This document shows, piece by piece, positions 1-6,343 of a DNA stretch of 21,770 nt. The stretch comes from Massilia sp. (GTDB lineage Bacteria > Pseudomonadota > Gammaproteobacteria > Burkholderiales > Burkholderiaceae_D), in contig DNCF01000401.1 in the NCBI GenBank assembly GCA_003484545.1, positions 1-21,770 on the forward strand, read 5' to 3'. The first letter of the stretch is position 1, and every line of letters starts with the position of its first letter. Under the pieces are notes generated by a model, which saw nothing but the letters and a program-made list of their open reading frames with translations, made no database searches and was not told the DNA's origin. The translations under genes were made by a program, and so were the position numbers.

Positions 1-1414
1 CGGCGCTGGCGGCGGCTGCTGCCTGGGCTGCAGCTTCCTCACGTGCGCGCGCCGCGGCTTCCTCGCGGCCCCGGGCCGCTGCCTCTTCGCGCTGACGTGC
101 TTCTTCCTGCTGCTGGCGCAGCCGCTCCGCGCGCTCGGCCTCCTGGCGCTTGTGGTTCTCGATGCGCGTATTCACTGCCAGGCGGAAGTCCTCGTCGGGC
201 TTCTGGATGACGCTCTGCAGGTCGGCGAACAGGAACTCGTAGCCAGCGGCGTGCTCGCGGTACCAGGTCAGGCGGCCGCGCACGCCGGCGGCGATCGCGT
301 CGACGGTGATCTTCGCGTTGGCCAGCTCGGTGTCGACCGCGTCCTGCAGCGTGGCCAGCGTGCGTTTGTTCTTCATGGCGCCAGCGAAGTCGCGGTTCTG
401 GAAGACCAGACGCAGCGGCGCAATTTCCTTCTCCAACGCGGCGACGTGGTCGGCGAAGGCCTGCTTCACCTGGTTCAGGATGCTGGCCTTGATCAGTTCC
501 TTCTTGTCCTTCACAGTGCGGGACAGCGTCAGGCGCTTGGCGCGCAGCTGCTCGCTGATGTGGTCGATCGTGCGCATCAGCTCGGCGATGTCGGCGGTCT
601 GCTCGAGCGCGGCGCGCTTGGCCTGCTCCAGGTCGCCCTCGGCCTTCTCGCAGAATTTGACCGTCGCCTCGGCGTTGGCGAAGTCCTCGTCGGTCACCAG
701 GTCGGTCTTGATGCTGGCGATGAAGCGCTCGGCGCGCGCCTGGAACGCCGGCAGGTTGCTGGTGGCCACCTCGCCGCGGATCTGGATGACGAGTGCCGGC
801 AGCGACATGATCGGGTCAGCTTCCGGTTTTGCCGGGTATTCCTGAGGCACGTAGTTGGCCAGGTCGGCGGCGAACTGCGCCCAGCCGGCGCGGATGCGCT
901 CCTGCCACTCCAGGTCCGGGAAGACGTTCATGTGCACCAGGTTGTCGACCGTGCCATCCGAGACCGTGAAGACGACGCGTTCGGCGCCGGTGACGAGCAG
1001 GATCTGCTGGCACTGCGGCATGTACTCATCCGGCAACACTTCCTGCTCCACCCAGCCAGCCAGCTCGGTATTCCACTGCTTGTGCTCGAAGGCGACATCG
1101 CCGGCCATCGTCAGGCCGTCGCACGAGGCCGAGAGCAGGCCTTCCGAGCAGGTGACCGGATACAGTTCGGTACCGATCAGGTCCTCGATCAGCGGGCGCG
1201 CCATGGCTTCAACGGCGTGGCCGTGGTCGAGGATGTTCTTCTGCACCCAGTCGCTGAACTCCTGCGCGGTACCGGTGTGCTTCATGTGCAGCAGCTCGGT
1301 GCGCGAGACCTTCGACGACAGGCCCAGCATCGCGGCCGCCTCACTGGCGCCGAAGTGCTCGAGCCGGAACTGCTGCCACTCCGGGCTACCTTGGGTAAGG
1401 TTATGGATCTGCAT
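1..1414 (-). CDS. YqaJ-family phage exonuclease/recombinase, C-terminus cut by window edge
   Basis: Inferred role: 5'-3' double-strand DNA exonuclease that works with the RecT annealing protein encoded just upstream. The visible 471 residues start MQIHNLTQGSPEWQQFR, and this GS-x-EW-x-x-x-R opening followed by GASEAAAMLG (22-31) is typical of YqaJ-like nucleases. Probable catalytic residues are Asp99 (in SASCDG) and the E-x-K pair Glu110/Lys112; a conserved-looking QCQQILLVTG lies at 134-143. After about residue 200 the protein becomes long, charged and probably coiled-coil, and the last visible 50 residues are Glu/Arg/Ala/Gln-rich repeats. This is much longer than a minimal YqaJ domain of about 200 residues. 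The start at 1414 is chosen because AAGGA lies 7 nt upstream. The gene follows recT after a hairpin. The long plus-strand reading frame over the same DNA is its antisense shadow. Confidence 0.88.
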   Translation of the reverse strand, partial: MQIHNLTQGSPEWQQFRLEHFGASEAAAMLGLSSKVSRTELLHMKHTGTAQEFSDWVQKNILDHGHAVEAMARPLIEDLIGTELYPVTCSEGLLSASCDGLTMAGDVAFEHKQWNTELAGWVEQEVLPDEYMPQCQQILLVTGAERVVFTVSDGTVDNLVHMNVFPDLEWQERIRAGWAQFAADLANYVPQEYPAKPEADPIMSLPALVIQIRGEVATSNLPAFQARAERFIASIKTDLVTDEDFANAEATVKFCEKAEGDLEQAKRAALEQTADIAELMRTIDHISEQLRAKRLTLSRTVKDKKELIKASILNQVKQAFADHVAALEKEIAPLRLVFQNRDFAGAMKNKRTLATLQDAVDTELANAKITVDAIAAGVRGRLTWYREHAAGYEFLFADLQSVIQKPDEDFRLAVNTRIENHKRQEAERAERLRQQQEEARQREEAAARGREEAAARAREEAAAQAAAAASA

Positions 1415-1441
1415 GTTTTTTCCTTGGTGAGGTTGAGGAGG

Positions 1442-1461
1442 ACTCCCGCTCACGCGGGAGT
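1442..1461 (-). other. 8-bp perfect intergenic hairpin between recT and the exonuclease gene
   Basis: ACTCCCGC and GCGGGAGT form a perfect stem with a TCAC loop. The minus-strand transcript has no U-run after the stem, so this is not a standard terminator. It could stabilise or attenuate the recT-exonuclease message; that role is inference. Confidence 0.55.
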
Positions 1462-1469
1462 GCCGCGGT

Positions 1470-2453
1470 TTAGTCGTTCTCGTGGGCCCAGCTGTCGATC
1501 GTCAGCTTCTGGTCTTCGGTGAGCAGCTGGCGGGTCTCGATCATCGCCACCAGCTCGGCGACGGTCTTTTTCTTGTCGACGATCTGCTGACGCCAGGCCG
1601 CCTTGTTCTTGTCGAAGTTCTCCGGCGTGCACATCGGCAGGTCGCCACCGCGCGGCGCGGCGCTGCTGCCGGCCGTGCTGGTGGTGCTGCTCGAGCTGCT
1701 GTCGCCGGCGCCGCCCTGGTCGTCGTCGCGGTCATCGATGACCACCATGTCGCCGTCGATCGTGAAGGGCTTGCCGGCGTCGACGGCGGTGGCCACGTCC
1801 ATGGCGCGCTGCACCTCGATGGACTTCGGCATGTACTTCAGCACCTGGAGCAGCACCACCTTGCGGGCGTACATCTCCATGTTCTGGCCGTTCTTCTCCA
1901 GGGCGTAATGGCGGCCACCGACCTTGTTGAACTTGTTCAGGTGCTTCACCACCTTGTCCATGGTCCAGACCTCGATGACCGGGTACTGGCTGCCGTTCAC
2001 GCGGCCGACGGCGTAGACGTGAGTGATGTCGCGCCAGCTGTCGCCGCCGGCGCCGGGCTTGTGGCGGATGAACGGCGCGTCGCCCAGGGCCCAGTCGAAC
2101 TCGTCACCGATGTAGACGGCGCCGGTCCAGACCGTGGCGCGACCGGCGCGCGATACCAGGTCGACCAGGCCCTGCCAGCCCGGGACAAACTGCGCCTTGC
2201 CGCCGTACGGCACCAGGTAGCCCTGGCCGCCGACGCCGATCTCCAGGCCCAGCTGCGCGGCGACGACGACCGAGCCGAAGATGCTGTGCAGGTCGCACTT
2301 CTGCAGCGCGGCGTTCTGGCTGAAGGCGGTCATGGTCAGGCGGACCATACGATCCGGGCTGATGTGCTTCGGCAGCGCGTTAGCGATCTGGCCCTTGTAC
2401 TTATCCAGGAAGGTGCTCAGGCTCTTGGCCGGGCTGGCGACTACTTGATTCAT
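1470..2453 (-). CDS. recT: RecT-family single-strand annealing protein
   Basis: Phage ssDNA-annealing recombinase, expected to anneal the strands exposed by the adjacent YqaJ exonuclease. The 327-aa product shows family hallmarks: a helical N-terminus, ISPDRMVRLTMTAFSQN (about 31-47), then the core CDLHSIFGSVVVAAQLGLEIG with GQGYLVPYGGKAQFVPGWQG, where RecT proteins carry their conserved LGL-P-Y-G-A-FIPGYKG-type motif. Residues around 245-270 form an acidic and Ser/Thr-rich linker, followed by a short helical tail (about 280-327) that could bind a partner. An AGAGGA ribosome site precedes the ATG at 2453. It lies directly downstream of a 34-aa gene and upstream of the exonuclease in the leftward early operon. 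Length is a little above the usual 270-320 aa because of the linker. Confidence 0.95.
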   Translation of the reverse strand: MNQVVASPAKSLSTFLDKYKGQIANALPKHISPDRMVRLTMTAFSQNAALQKCDLHSIFGSVVVAAQLGLEIGVGGQGYLVPYGGKAQFVPGWQGLVDLVSRAGRATVWTGAVYIGDEFDWALGDAPFIRHKPGAGGDSWRDITHVYAVGRVNGSQYPVIEVWTMDKVVKHLNKFNKVGGRHYALEKNGQNMEMYARKVVLLQVLKYMPKSIEVQRAMDVATAVDAGKPFTIDGDMVVIDDRDDDQGGAGDSSSSSTTSTAGSSAAPRGGDLPMCTPENFDKNKAAWRQQIVDKKKTVAELVAMIETRQLLTEDQKLTIDSWAHEND

Positions 2454-2471
2454 GTGATGGATCCTCTGTGG

Positions 2472-2576
2472 TTAAAAGCCGAAAACGTAGGTGCGCACGG
2501 CGCGGATGAGTGCTTTGCGCGGGCCGAAGCCGACCTGGAGCGAAAAGCGGTATTGGGTTCGGATGTGGCGCAGCAT
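2472..2576 (-). CDS. Tiny basic protein of 34 aa, early leftward operon
   Basis: A 34-residue protein beginning MLRHIRTQYRFSLQVG. It is basic and aromatic, with a plausible amphipathic helix. Function unknown. The ATG at 2576 lies 2 nt after the stop of the upstream 68-aa gene (TGATCATG), a layout typical of translational coupling, and the next gene, recT, begins 18 nt after its stop. The frame stays open further upstream, but that part is antisense-like and lacks a ribosome site, so the short version is preferred. Evidence is tight packing rather than homology. Confidence 0.6.
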   Translation of the reverse strand: MLRHIRTQYRFSLQVGFGPRKALIRAVRTYVFGF

Positions 2577-2578
2577 GA

Positions 2579-2785
2579 TCACCACCCGTTGATCCGGCGG
2601 CGCTGCAGCTGCAGCTTCACCTGGTGGCGGCTCTCGCGCGCCGCGGCGCGGGCGTTGCCGGCGGCCTGCAGGCGCCCGAGCTCGAACATCGATTGCTGGA
2701 AGCGCCAGGCGTTCAGCCAGAGCAGCGCCGGCTTGGCCAGCTTGCGCACCAAGCGGCGCGGGATGCGGATGGCGGCGGCGGTCAT
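2579..2785 (-). CDS. Small basic hypothetical protein (68 aa)
   Basis: A 68-residue protein starting MTAAAIRIPRRLVRKLAK. It is rich in Arg, Ala and Gln and has one amphipathic Trp-containing stretch (PALLWLNAWRFQQ). Its start codon overlaps the stop of the upstream 231-aa gene as ATGA, and GAGGTG lies 6-8 nt before the ATG, so it is very probably translated by coupling. I do not recognise the family. The strong positive charge would fit nucleic-acid binding, which is inference only. Confidence 0.65.
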   Translation of the reverse strand: MTAAAIRIPRRLVRKLAKPALLWLNAWRFQQSMFELGRLQAAGNARAAARESRHQVKLQLQRRRINGW

Positions 2786-3477
2786 GCGGCACCTCGAGCG
2801 GCGAGCACGTCCGGGTGGAATCGGCCCTTGTAATCGGGCGCCGTCCGCTGCCTGATTTCAGCCTTCTTGCGCTCATAGCTCGGGGACCAGCCTCGTGCCC
2901 CGGTTCCCGCATGGCGGCGGATTGTCACGCCGCGCTTGCGAAGCCGACGCGCACGCTTCGCGCAGACCGGCCGGTCCATATCCGGGTACTTGCGATAGAG
3001 CTCGTCCTGATAGGCCAGAGTGCAGCGCGGGTCGTACTTGTCGTAGTCGTACGAGGGCTGATTGCGCGCCAGCCAGTCGTTCAGCTTCGCGAGAGATATC
3101 AAGCCAGCGCAATACACGTGGCACTCTTTCAGCCCCTCGATCGTGTTGATGCCAACCTCTTTGACCGCCTCCATGTCCCGCACCATGGCCGGGTTCGGCG
3201 TGACCGTGCCGGACCAGACCTGGCCATGGCAATGCAGCGCCGTGCCGTCCTGCAGCTTGATATCGAACTTGCGGCCGCCGAATGCATTCGTCCCACCAGC
3301 GATGTTCAGCAGGTCATAGAAGCCGCTGTCGTTGGCCATCAGCTGCGTACCCTCTTGGGCGTAGACGAAATCCGGCATGCGGTCGATGACCACCATCACC
3401 TGGGGATTCTTGCTGATGGTGTTGTAATGGAGGATCACGTCGATGATTTCGATCGGCTCCTGGGCGCTGCTGCTCAT
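2782..3477 (-). CDS. Hypothetical phage protein, 231 aa, early recombination operon
   Basis: Not recognised. The first 170 residues look like a folded mixed alpha/beta domain starting MSSSAQEPIEIIDVILHYN, with several Cys/His residues (HCH at 82-84, ECHVYCAG at 118-125, Cys152, Cys172) that might bind a metal. Residues 173-194 form a dense Arg/Lys cluster, and the tail ends PDYKGRFHPDVLAARG. The start at 3477 is chosen because AGGAGA lies 8 nt upstream; the frame is open for another 100 codons, but that extension is Arg/Pro-rich and has no ribosome site. The gene is first in a coupled chain with the 68-aa gene, the 34-aa gene, recT and the exonuclease, suggesting a role in early DNA metabolism. 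Confidence 0.78.
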   Translation of the reverse strand: MSSSAQEPIEIIDVILHYNTISKNPQVMVVIDRMPDFVYAQEGTQLMANDSGFYDLLNIAGGTNAFGGRKFDIKLQDGTALHCHGQVWSGTVTPNPAMVRDMEAVKEVGINTIEGLKECHVYCAGLISLAKLNDWLARNQPSYDYDKYDPRCTLAYQDELYRKYPDMDRPVCAKRARRLRKRGVTIRRHAGTGARGWSPSYERKKAEIRQRTAPDYKGRFHPDVLAARGAA

Positions 3478-3949
3478 CCATCTCTCCTGTCGTTGGCGCC
3501 GGCGCGGCCGGCTTCGTTGTTGGTCCCGGCCTTTCACCGGGTGGCGAGCTCTAACCGCGCTCGTCGCGGGCGTATGCGCAATCACGCTAGCGTGTGGTGG
3601 CCAGCAGGCCGCCGATACTTCAGTCAGCGGTGCAGGCGCTTGGCGGCGCCGCTGGTACCACAGAGCAAGGGGCCGGACGCTACCCCGGCGATGTGTTTCG
3701 ACTTCACCCGCATCCTGTGCGGTAGAGAGGTCTGCGGCCACCTTCCTGCCTTCGATGGGTACTGGTCTTTTCCGACGCTCCACCTGTATGCGTCTGTGCG
3801 TGTCATCGATTTCCCACGCCGCCCTTGCTCTGTGGTGCCTGTCTGTTCCAGGCCGTCAGGGCATTCGAGATCCCGCTCCCTCTATTTCCTGACCCGAGAT
3901 TCAGGGCAAGGCACGCATTTCCACCGGGGCGCGCCGCTCCGGTAAATCG
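3478..3949. other. Long stretch with no convincing gene except a weak 60-aa frame
   Basis: About 470 bases between the 231-aa and 117-aa leftward genes. Both strands have open frames, but their composition does not stand out. On the minus strand I see short inverted repeats: CCCGG/CCGGG around 3524-3541, GCCGGC-type repeats just upstream of the 231-aa gene, and CCTGA/TCAGG near 3889-3906. The 60-aa frame at 3624-3806 is the only candidate gene and is listed separately. No strong promoter was found. Confidence 0.5.
3624..3806 (-). CDS. Possible small protein (60 aa), weakly supported
   Basis: A 60-residue frame beginning MTRTDAYRWSVGKDQYPSKAG and ending SGAAKRLHR. The composition is fairly protein-like (moderate third-position GC, Trp and Tyr scattered) and a GGGA sits about 5 nt before the ATG. 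It lies in the leftward early operon where other small genes are packed, but it is not tightly spaced with its neighbours, and an overlapping frame is equally open. Function unknown. Confidence 0.35.
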   Translation of the reverse strand: MTRTDAYRWSVGKDQYPSKAGRWPQTSLPHRMRVKSKHIAGVASGPLLCGTSGAAKRLHR

Positions 3950-4300
3950 TCAGGCCGCCTCGCGGTTCCAGGCTGCGCGGTCGACCCGGGCTTCCCCCGC
4001 GTCGGTACCGCGCTCGCGCTCTTGGCGCGCCAGTTCTTTTTGAGCGCGCACCAGCGCTTCATCCCAGATCAGGTCGGTCAGCACCTCGGCGAAGGCGTTC
4101 CGGCCTGCAGCGCTCTTGCGCAGCAGCTCGGCGCGCGCCTGGTCGTTCTGCATGTATTCGCCCAAGGCTTCATCGATCAGCTGCACAGTCTTCGGCAGGC
4201 CGGCGGCCAGTGCCTGGGTAATCGAATCGGTGGCTTCGCGGGTCAGCGCCACCAGCTGCTCGTCCATCTGCTCTTCGGTAATCGGGTCGTGGAGTGCCAT
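3950..4300 (-). CDS. Helical acidic hypothetical protein (116 aa)
   Basis: A 116-residue, mostly helical protein starting MALHDPITEEQMDEQL, with a charged C-terminal helix (about 85-116) rich in Arg, Glu and Ala. I do not recognise it. The ATG at 4300 is chosen over the GTG nine bases upstream because GAGG then lies 8 nt before the start. The stop of the preceding 62-aa gene overlaps this ribosome site (TGAGGTG), so the two are probably coupled. Second or third position in the pL operon suggests an early accessory function. Confidence 0.72.
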   Translation of the reverse strand: MALHDPITEEQMDEQLVALTREATDSITQALAAGLPKTVQLIDEALGEYMQNDQARAELLRKSAAGRNAFAEVLTDLIWDEALVRAQKELARQERERGTDAGEARVDRAAWNREAA

Positions 4301-4310
4301 CGTCGTCACC

Positions 4311-4499
4311 TCAAGCGCAGATCAGCGGGTTCGCCTCGAGGCGCTCGCGCATGAAGATGTCGAAAGCGACGTCGTCCATGTCGGTGCAGTCGGTCCAGCC
4401 CGGCGCGCGGGTGGCGATCTCGGTAGGGTGCATCCAGTCGGCGTCGCGGCCGTCGGGGCTCACCATGAAACGCTGGTCGGCGATCGGGGAATTGAGCAT
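4311..4499 (-). CDS. Small acidic hypothetical protein (62 aa)
   Basis: A 62-residue acidic protein with the central stretch HPTEIATRAPGWTDC and an acidic segment MDDVAFDIFMRERLEANP. No family recognised. GGAGG lies 5-7 nt before the ATG and overlaps the end of the upstream 103-aa gene (its TGA is at 4512-4514). The downstream gene starts within 11 nt of its stop. The tight packing on both sides is the main evidence that it is real. Confidence 0.7.
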   Translation of the reverse strand: MLNSPIADQRFMVSPDGRDADWMHPTEIATRAPGWTDCTDMDDVAFDIFMRERLEANPLICA

Positions 4500-4511
4500 C
4501 GTGTCCTCCGA

Positions 4512-4823
4512 TCAGGCGCAGGCCAGTTCGTGGACCAGGTCCGCGTAGCGCGCCGAAGCGGCGGCCTTGGCCAGGGCGGCGGCGGCCTGCTGCTCGGCGT
4601 GGCGCTTCGCCGCCGCAATCATGGCGCTCGCTTCGGCCACGTCGACCTTGCTCAGGCCGTTGTGCGGCACGAACGAATACAGCTGCTGGTTGCGGGAAAG
4701 GATGTAGGCGTCCGGAGCGGAATCGCCCGGCGTTGGGACCACGGCCACAACTTCCAGTCCGGTGAGGAAGCCGACCTTCACGGTCTGGCCTACGGTCCAC
4801 TGCTGCTTGCTATTGCTGATCAT
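4512..4823 (-). CDS. First gene of the pL operon, hypothetical protein (103 aa)
   Basis: A 103-residue protein with two parts. Residues about 8-58 look like a small beta barrel (QWTVGQTVKVGFLTGLEVV, then YILSRNQQLYSFVPHNGL), as in SH3-like folds. Residues about 62-100 form an alanine-rich helix. It occupies the position of lambda N, directly after pL, but it is not arginine-rich and does not look like an N-type antiterminator. GGAG lies 6-9 nt before the ATG, and the leader from the predicted pL start is only about 45 nt. Function unknown. Confidence 0.78.
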   Translation of the reverse strand: MISNSKQQWTVGQTVKVGFLTGLEVVAVVPTPGDSAPDAYILSRNQQLYSFVPHNGLSKVDVAEASAMIAAAKRHAEQQAAAALAKAAASARYADLVHELACA

Positions 4824-4876
4824 GGTGCTCTCCAGTTCGGCGGCTCGGCGGTTGCTGAGCTCGTTTCGTTGGAGAT

Positions 4877-4905
4877 ATATTAGGACAAGCTAATTTTCCC
4901 GTCAA
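4877..4905 (-). promoter_or_regulatory. Leftward early promoter pL
   Basis: On the minus strand, TTGACG (4900-4905) is followed by a 17-bp spacer and TAATAT (4877-4882), a near-consensus sigma-70 promoter. One repressor operator overlaps the spacer and -10, and another touches the -35, as in lambda pL. It would drive the leftward genes from 4823 down to the exonuclease. Confidence 0.88.
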
Positions 4906-4940
4906 TAGGAGTTCCTAACTTTTTTATTAGGAGAAGCTAT
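4880..4940. promoter_or_regulatory. Left operator cluster (three 14-bp sites)
   Basis: Three related sites of 5+4+5 layout: TTAGGACAAGCTAA (4880-4893), ATAGGAGTTCCTAA (4905-4918) and TTAGGAGAAGCTAT (4927-4940). Start spacings are 25 and 22 bp. The first overlaps the -10 and spacer of pL and the second touches its -35, so occupancy should block pL. The same sites recur at the repressor/Cro intergenic region, which points to the CI-like repressor and the Cro-like protein as ligands (inference). Confidence 0.85.
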
Positions 4941-4958
4941 TCTAACGACGGTGGGGCG

Positions 4959-4981
4959 AAAAAAAACCCCGGCAAGCGGGG
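4959..4981 (-). terminator. Intrinsic terminator of the repressor operon
   Basis: Read leftward, CCCCG and CGGGG form a 5-bp GC stem with a 5-nt loop and are followed by eight T residues. It stands after the repressor and 79-aa membrane protein genes and just before the pL operators, so it separates lysogenic transcription from the early operon. Confidence 0.75.
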
Positions 4982-5015
4982 CGATATGGAACGTCTGTAC
5001 AGTTGAGCGGCCTAG

Positions 5016-5026
5016 CCCCCCCCCCC
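5016..5026. repeat. Homopolymer of 11 C
   Basis: An uninterrupted run of 11 C (G on the leftward transcript), 10 bp beyond the stop codon of the 79-aa membrane protein gene and 34 bp before the terminator stem. Such runs are prone to slippage and to sequencing length error. It is outside any gene I can support. Confidence 0.85.
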
Positions 5027-5036
5027 TTAGACGATG

Positions 5037-5276
5037 TTAAGAGTGTGGGTCTAATCGCTGTCGGGCTAGGTCTCGACCCATCAGCCAATCTTCGAGCTTA
5101 ATCTTTAACCAGACAGACACGTAGCCGATCGGGATCCAGGCGGCGGAAAAGATCACGTCTCCATTGTCGTAATAAATACGGGGGAATTGACGCAAGAGCA
5201 CAAAAAGTAGGTAGTGGAGCAGGATGAAGCAAATAATAGCAATCCACAAACACACCTGCTCTATACGATTCGCCAT
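5037..5276 (-). CDS. Small membrane protein co-transcribed with the repressor
   Basis: A 79-residue protein with a strongly hydrophobic segment at about 8-28 (VCLWIAIICFILLHYLLFVLL) and a second, shorter one at about 42-57, ending in a charged tail; probably an inner-membrane protein. It starts at 5276, directly after the repressor stop (TAAATG), and its ribosome site AAAGGAGG lies in the last codons of the repressor gene, so the two are translationally coupled. Its base composition is lower in GC than the early and late operons. A gene expressed together with the prophage repressor is likely to act in the lysogen, for example in superinfection exclusion. That role is inferred from position, not homology. 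Confidence 0.82.
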   Translation of the reverse strand: MANRIEQVCLWIAIICFILLHYLLFVLLRQFPRIYYDNGDVIFSAAWIPIGYVSVWLKIKLEDWLMGRDLARQRLDPHS

Positions 5277-5993
5277 TTATAGGCCTCCTTTACCACTCTT
5301 ATCGCGCACACGACCAATTACCGAGATGTGTTCATTCGCCAGATCAGCAGGTATTTCCTCATCGGAATACACTGGGTTCTTGCTTCTTAAGATCAGAGTC
5401 CCGTCTAACCTGCGGTACAGATACTTGATCCGCAGGTCGTTACCGTAGCGAATCGCATACAGCTTGCCGTCAACGATCTCGGTTTCATCGAGGTTCACTA
5501 ATACCGTGTCGCGATGAAACAGGAAGGGTTCCTGGCTATCCCCTGTCACCCGGAAGCGCTTCACGCGCTCTGGATTGATGCGCTCCTTTTGGAACCAAGA
5601 CAGTCGATACGTGGCCGGCTCGTTATCTTCCTCGAGCTCAAAATGAGGCTCGCGCCCATTCCCGGCCGAGAACTCGATTCGAGACTCCGGCACAGATATT
5701 ACGTCGTCGGGCAGAGGATCTTCAGGATGCAAGGCTCGGATCATCGACGGCGCCGTCGCAGAATTGGACGCATCGCCAGTGCTACGCATCGGACCTGATC
5801 CCGTGGCCAGCCACTCTTGACGTACCCCAAGTGCACGCGCTGCCTGGAGCAGATTTTCGCCACGGAGATATTTCGCTTTGCCAGTGAGCCATCCATGAAC
5901 ACTAGGAGGCTTCACACCGCATGCTCGTGCGAGATCGACCTGGCTCAAGCCAGCCTCTTTCATCGCTAATTTGATTCTTTCTGATAACAACAT
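5277..5993 (-). CDS. cI: CI-type prophage repressor (HTH_XRE plus S24 peptidase)
   Basis: Master repressor of lysogeny, expected to bind the 14-bp TTAGG-type operators and to self-cleave during the SOS response. The 238-aa protein has an N-terminal helix-turn-helix (about 5-60: LSQVDLARACGVKPPSVHGWL) and a C-terminal LexA/S24-type domain. The catalytic pair is probably Ser153 (in VTGDSQEP) and Lys177 (in VDGKLYAI), and Ala110-Gly111 is a plausible cleavage bond. An AGGA ribosome site 7 nt before the ATG is itself inside an operator (5993-6006), so bound repressor would also cover its own start region, consistent with autoregulation. No strong promoter for this gene is evident, in line with a weak, activator-dependent maintenance promoter. 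Divergent from the Cro-like gene. Confidence 0.95.
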   Translation of the reverse strand: MLLSERIKLAMKEAGLSQVDLARACGVKPPSVHGWLTGKAKYLRGENLLQAARALGVRQEWLATGSGPMRSTGDASNSATAPSMIRALHPEDPLPDDVISVPESRIEFSAGNGREPHFELEEDNEPATYRLSWFQKERINPERVKRFRVTGDSQEPFLFHRDTVLVNLDETEIVDGKLYAIRYGNDLRIKYLYRRLDGTLILRSKNPVYSDEEIPADLANEHISVIGRVRDKSGKGGL

Positions 5994-6075
5994 TAGGTCA
6001 TCCTAATTGTTTTTTCGTTAGGAGTGGCTATTGACAGGATCATTAGCTACTCCTAATATGAGCAGGAATACCTAA
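5993..6075. promoter_or_regulatory. Right operator cluster (three sites plus one degenerate site)
   Basis: Sites of 5+4+5 layout at 5993-6006 (TTAGGTCATCCTAA), 6018-6031 (TTAGGAGTGGCTAT), 6043-6056 (TTAGCTACTCCTAA) and a weaker one at 6062-6075 (GCAGGAATACCTAA). The first three are spaced exactly 25 bp apart. The third overlaps the spacer and -10 of pR, the second touches its -35, and the first covers the repressor start codon and ribosome site. This is the expected arrangement for a lambda-like genetic switch. Confidence 0.88.
6031..6059 (+). promoter_or_regulatory. Rightward early promoter pR
   Basis: TTGACA (6031-6036), a 17-bp spacer and TAATAT (6054-6059) make a near-perfect sigma-70 promoter. 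It reads into the Cro-like gene about 40 nt downstream and then into the replication region. Operators overlap both promoter boxes. Confidence 0.92.
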
Positions 6076-6097
6076 CTTTCGTTCTTACGGACAATAA

Positions 6098-6343
6098 ATG
6101 ACCCCTACTTCAAGTGAACTGATCGATAAGCTCGGCGGCCCTGCCGCTGTGGCTAAGCTCCTCGGCATCAAGCCGCCATCGGTCGTCGGCTGGCGAGCCA
6201 ATGGGATCCCGGCCGACAAGCTGATCCGCCTGGCGCCGGTCTGCGAACGGATGGGGATCGCATCCCGTCAGGAACTGCGCCCGGATGACTGGAAGGAAAT
6301 CTGGCCAGAACTCGCCGCCCAGGCTGAACCTCAGCCGCAGTAA
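6098..6343 (+). CDS. Cro-like/YdaS-family HTH regulator
   Basis: An 81-residue DNA-binding protein placed like lambda Cro: divergent from the repressor and first under pR. The sequence ELIDKLGGPAAVAKLLGIKP followed by PSVVGWRANGIPADKLIRL (about 7-45) is the helix-turn-helix signature of YdaS/Cro-like phage proteins, and RQELRPDDWKEIWPEL is the usual C-terminal segment. It probably competes with the repressor for the TTAGG operators and favours lytic growth (inference from position). The ribosome site is weak (GGACAATAAATG). Its stop codon lies within the loop of an intrinsic terminator. Confidence 0.9.
   Translation: MTPTSSELIDKLGGPAAVAKLLGIKPPSVVGWRANGIPADKLIRLAPVCERMGIASRQELRPDDWKEIWPELAAQAEPQPQ

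Noticed and set aside
152..1522. Long plus-strand open frame of 456 codons opposite the exonuclease
   Set aside because: It is antisense to a clear YqaJ-type gene; the composition is that of a GC-rich shadow frame and no ribosome site is present.
1482..2855. Plus-strand open frame of 457 codons opposite recT
   Set aside because: The minus strand encodes a convincing RecT; the plus frame is rich in Val, Leu, His and Asp, as expected of a reverse-complement shadow.
2815..3945. Plus-strand open frame of 376 codons
   Set aside because: Antisense to the 231-aa gene for over half its length, without a ribosome site or recognisable motif.
4512..4823. Lambda N-type antiterminator in the first pL gene
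   Set aside because: Right position but no arginine-rich N-terminal motif; the protein looks like a small beta barrel plus an Ala-rich helix.
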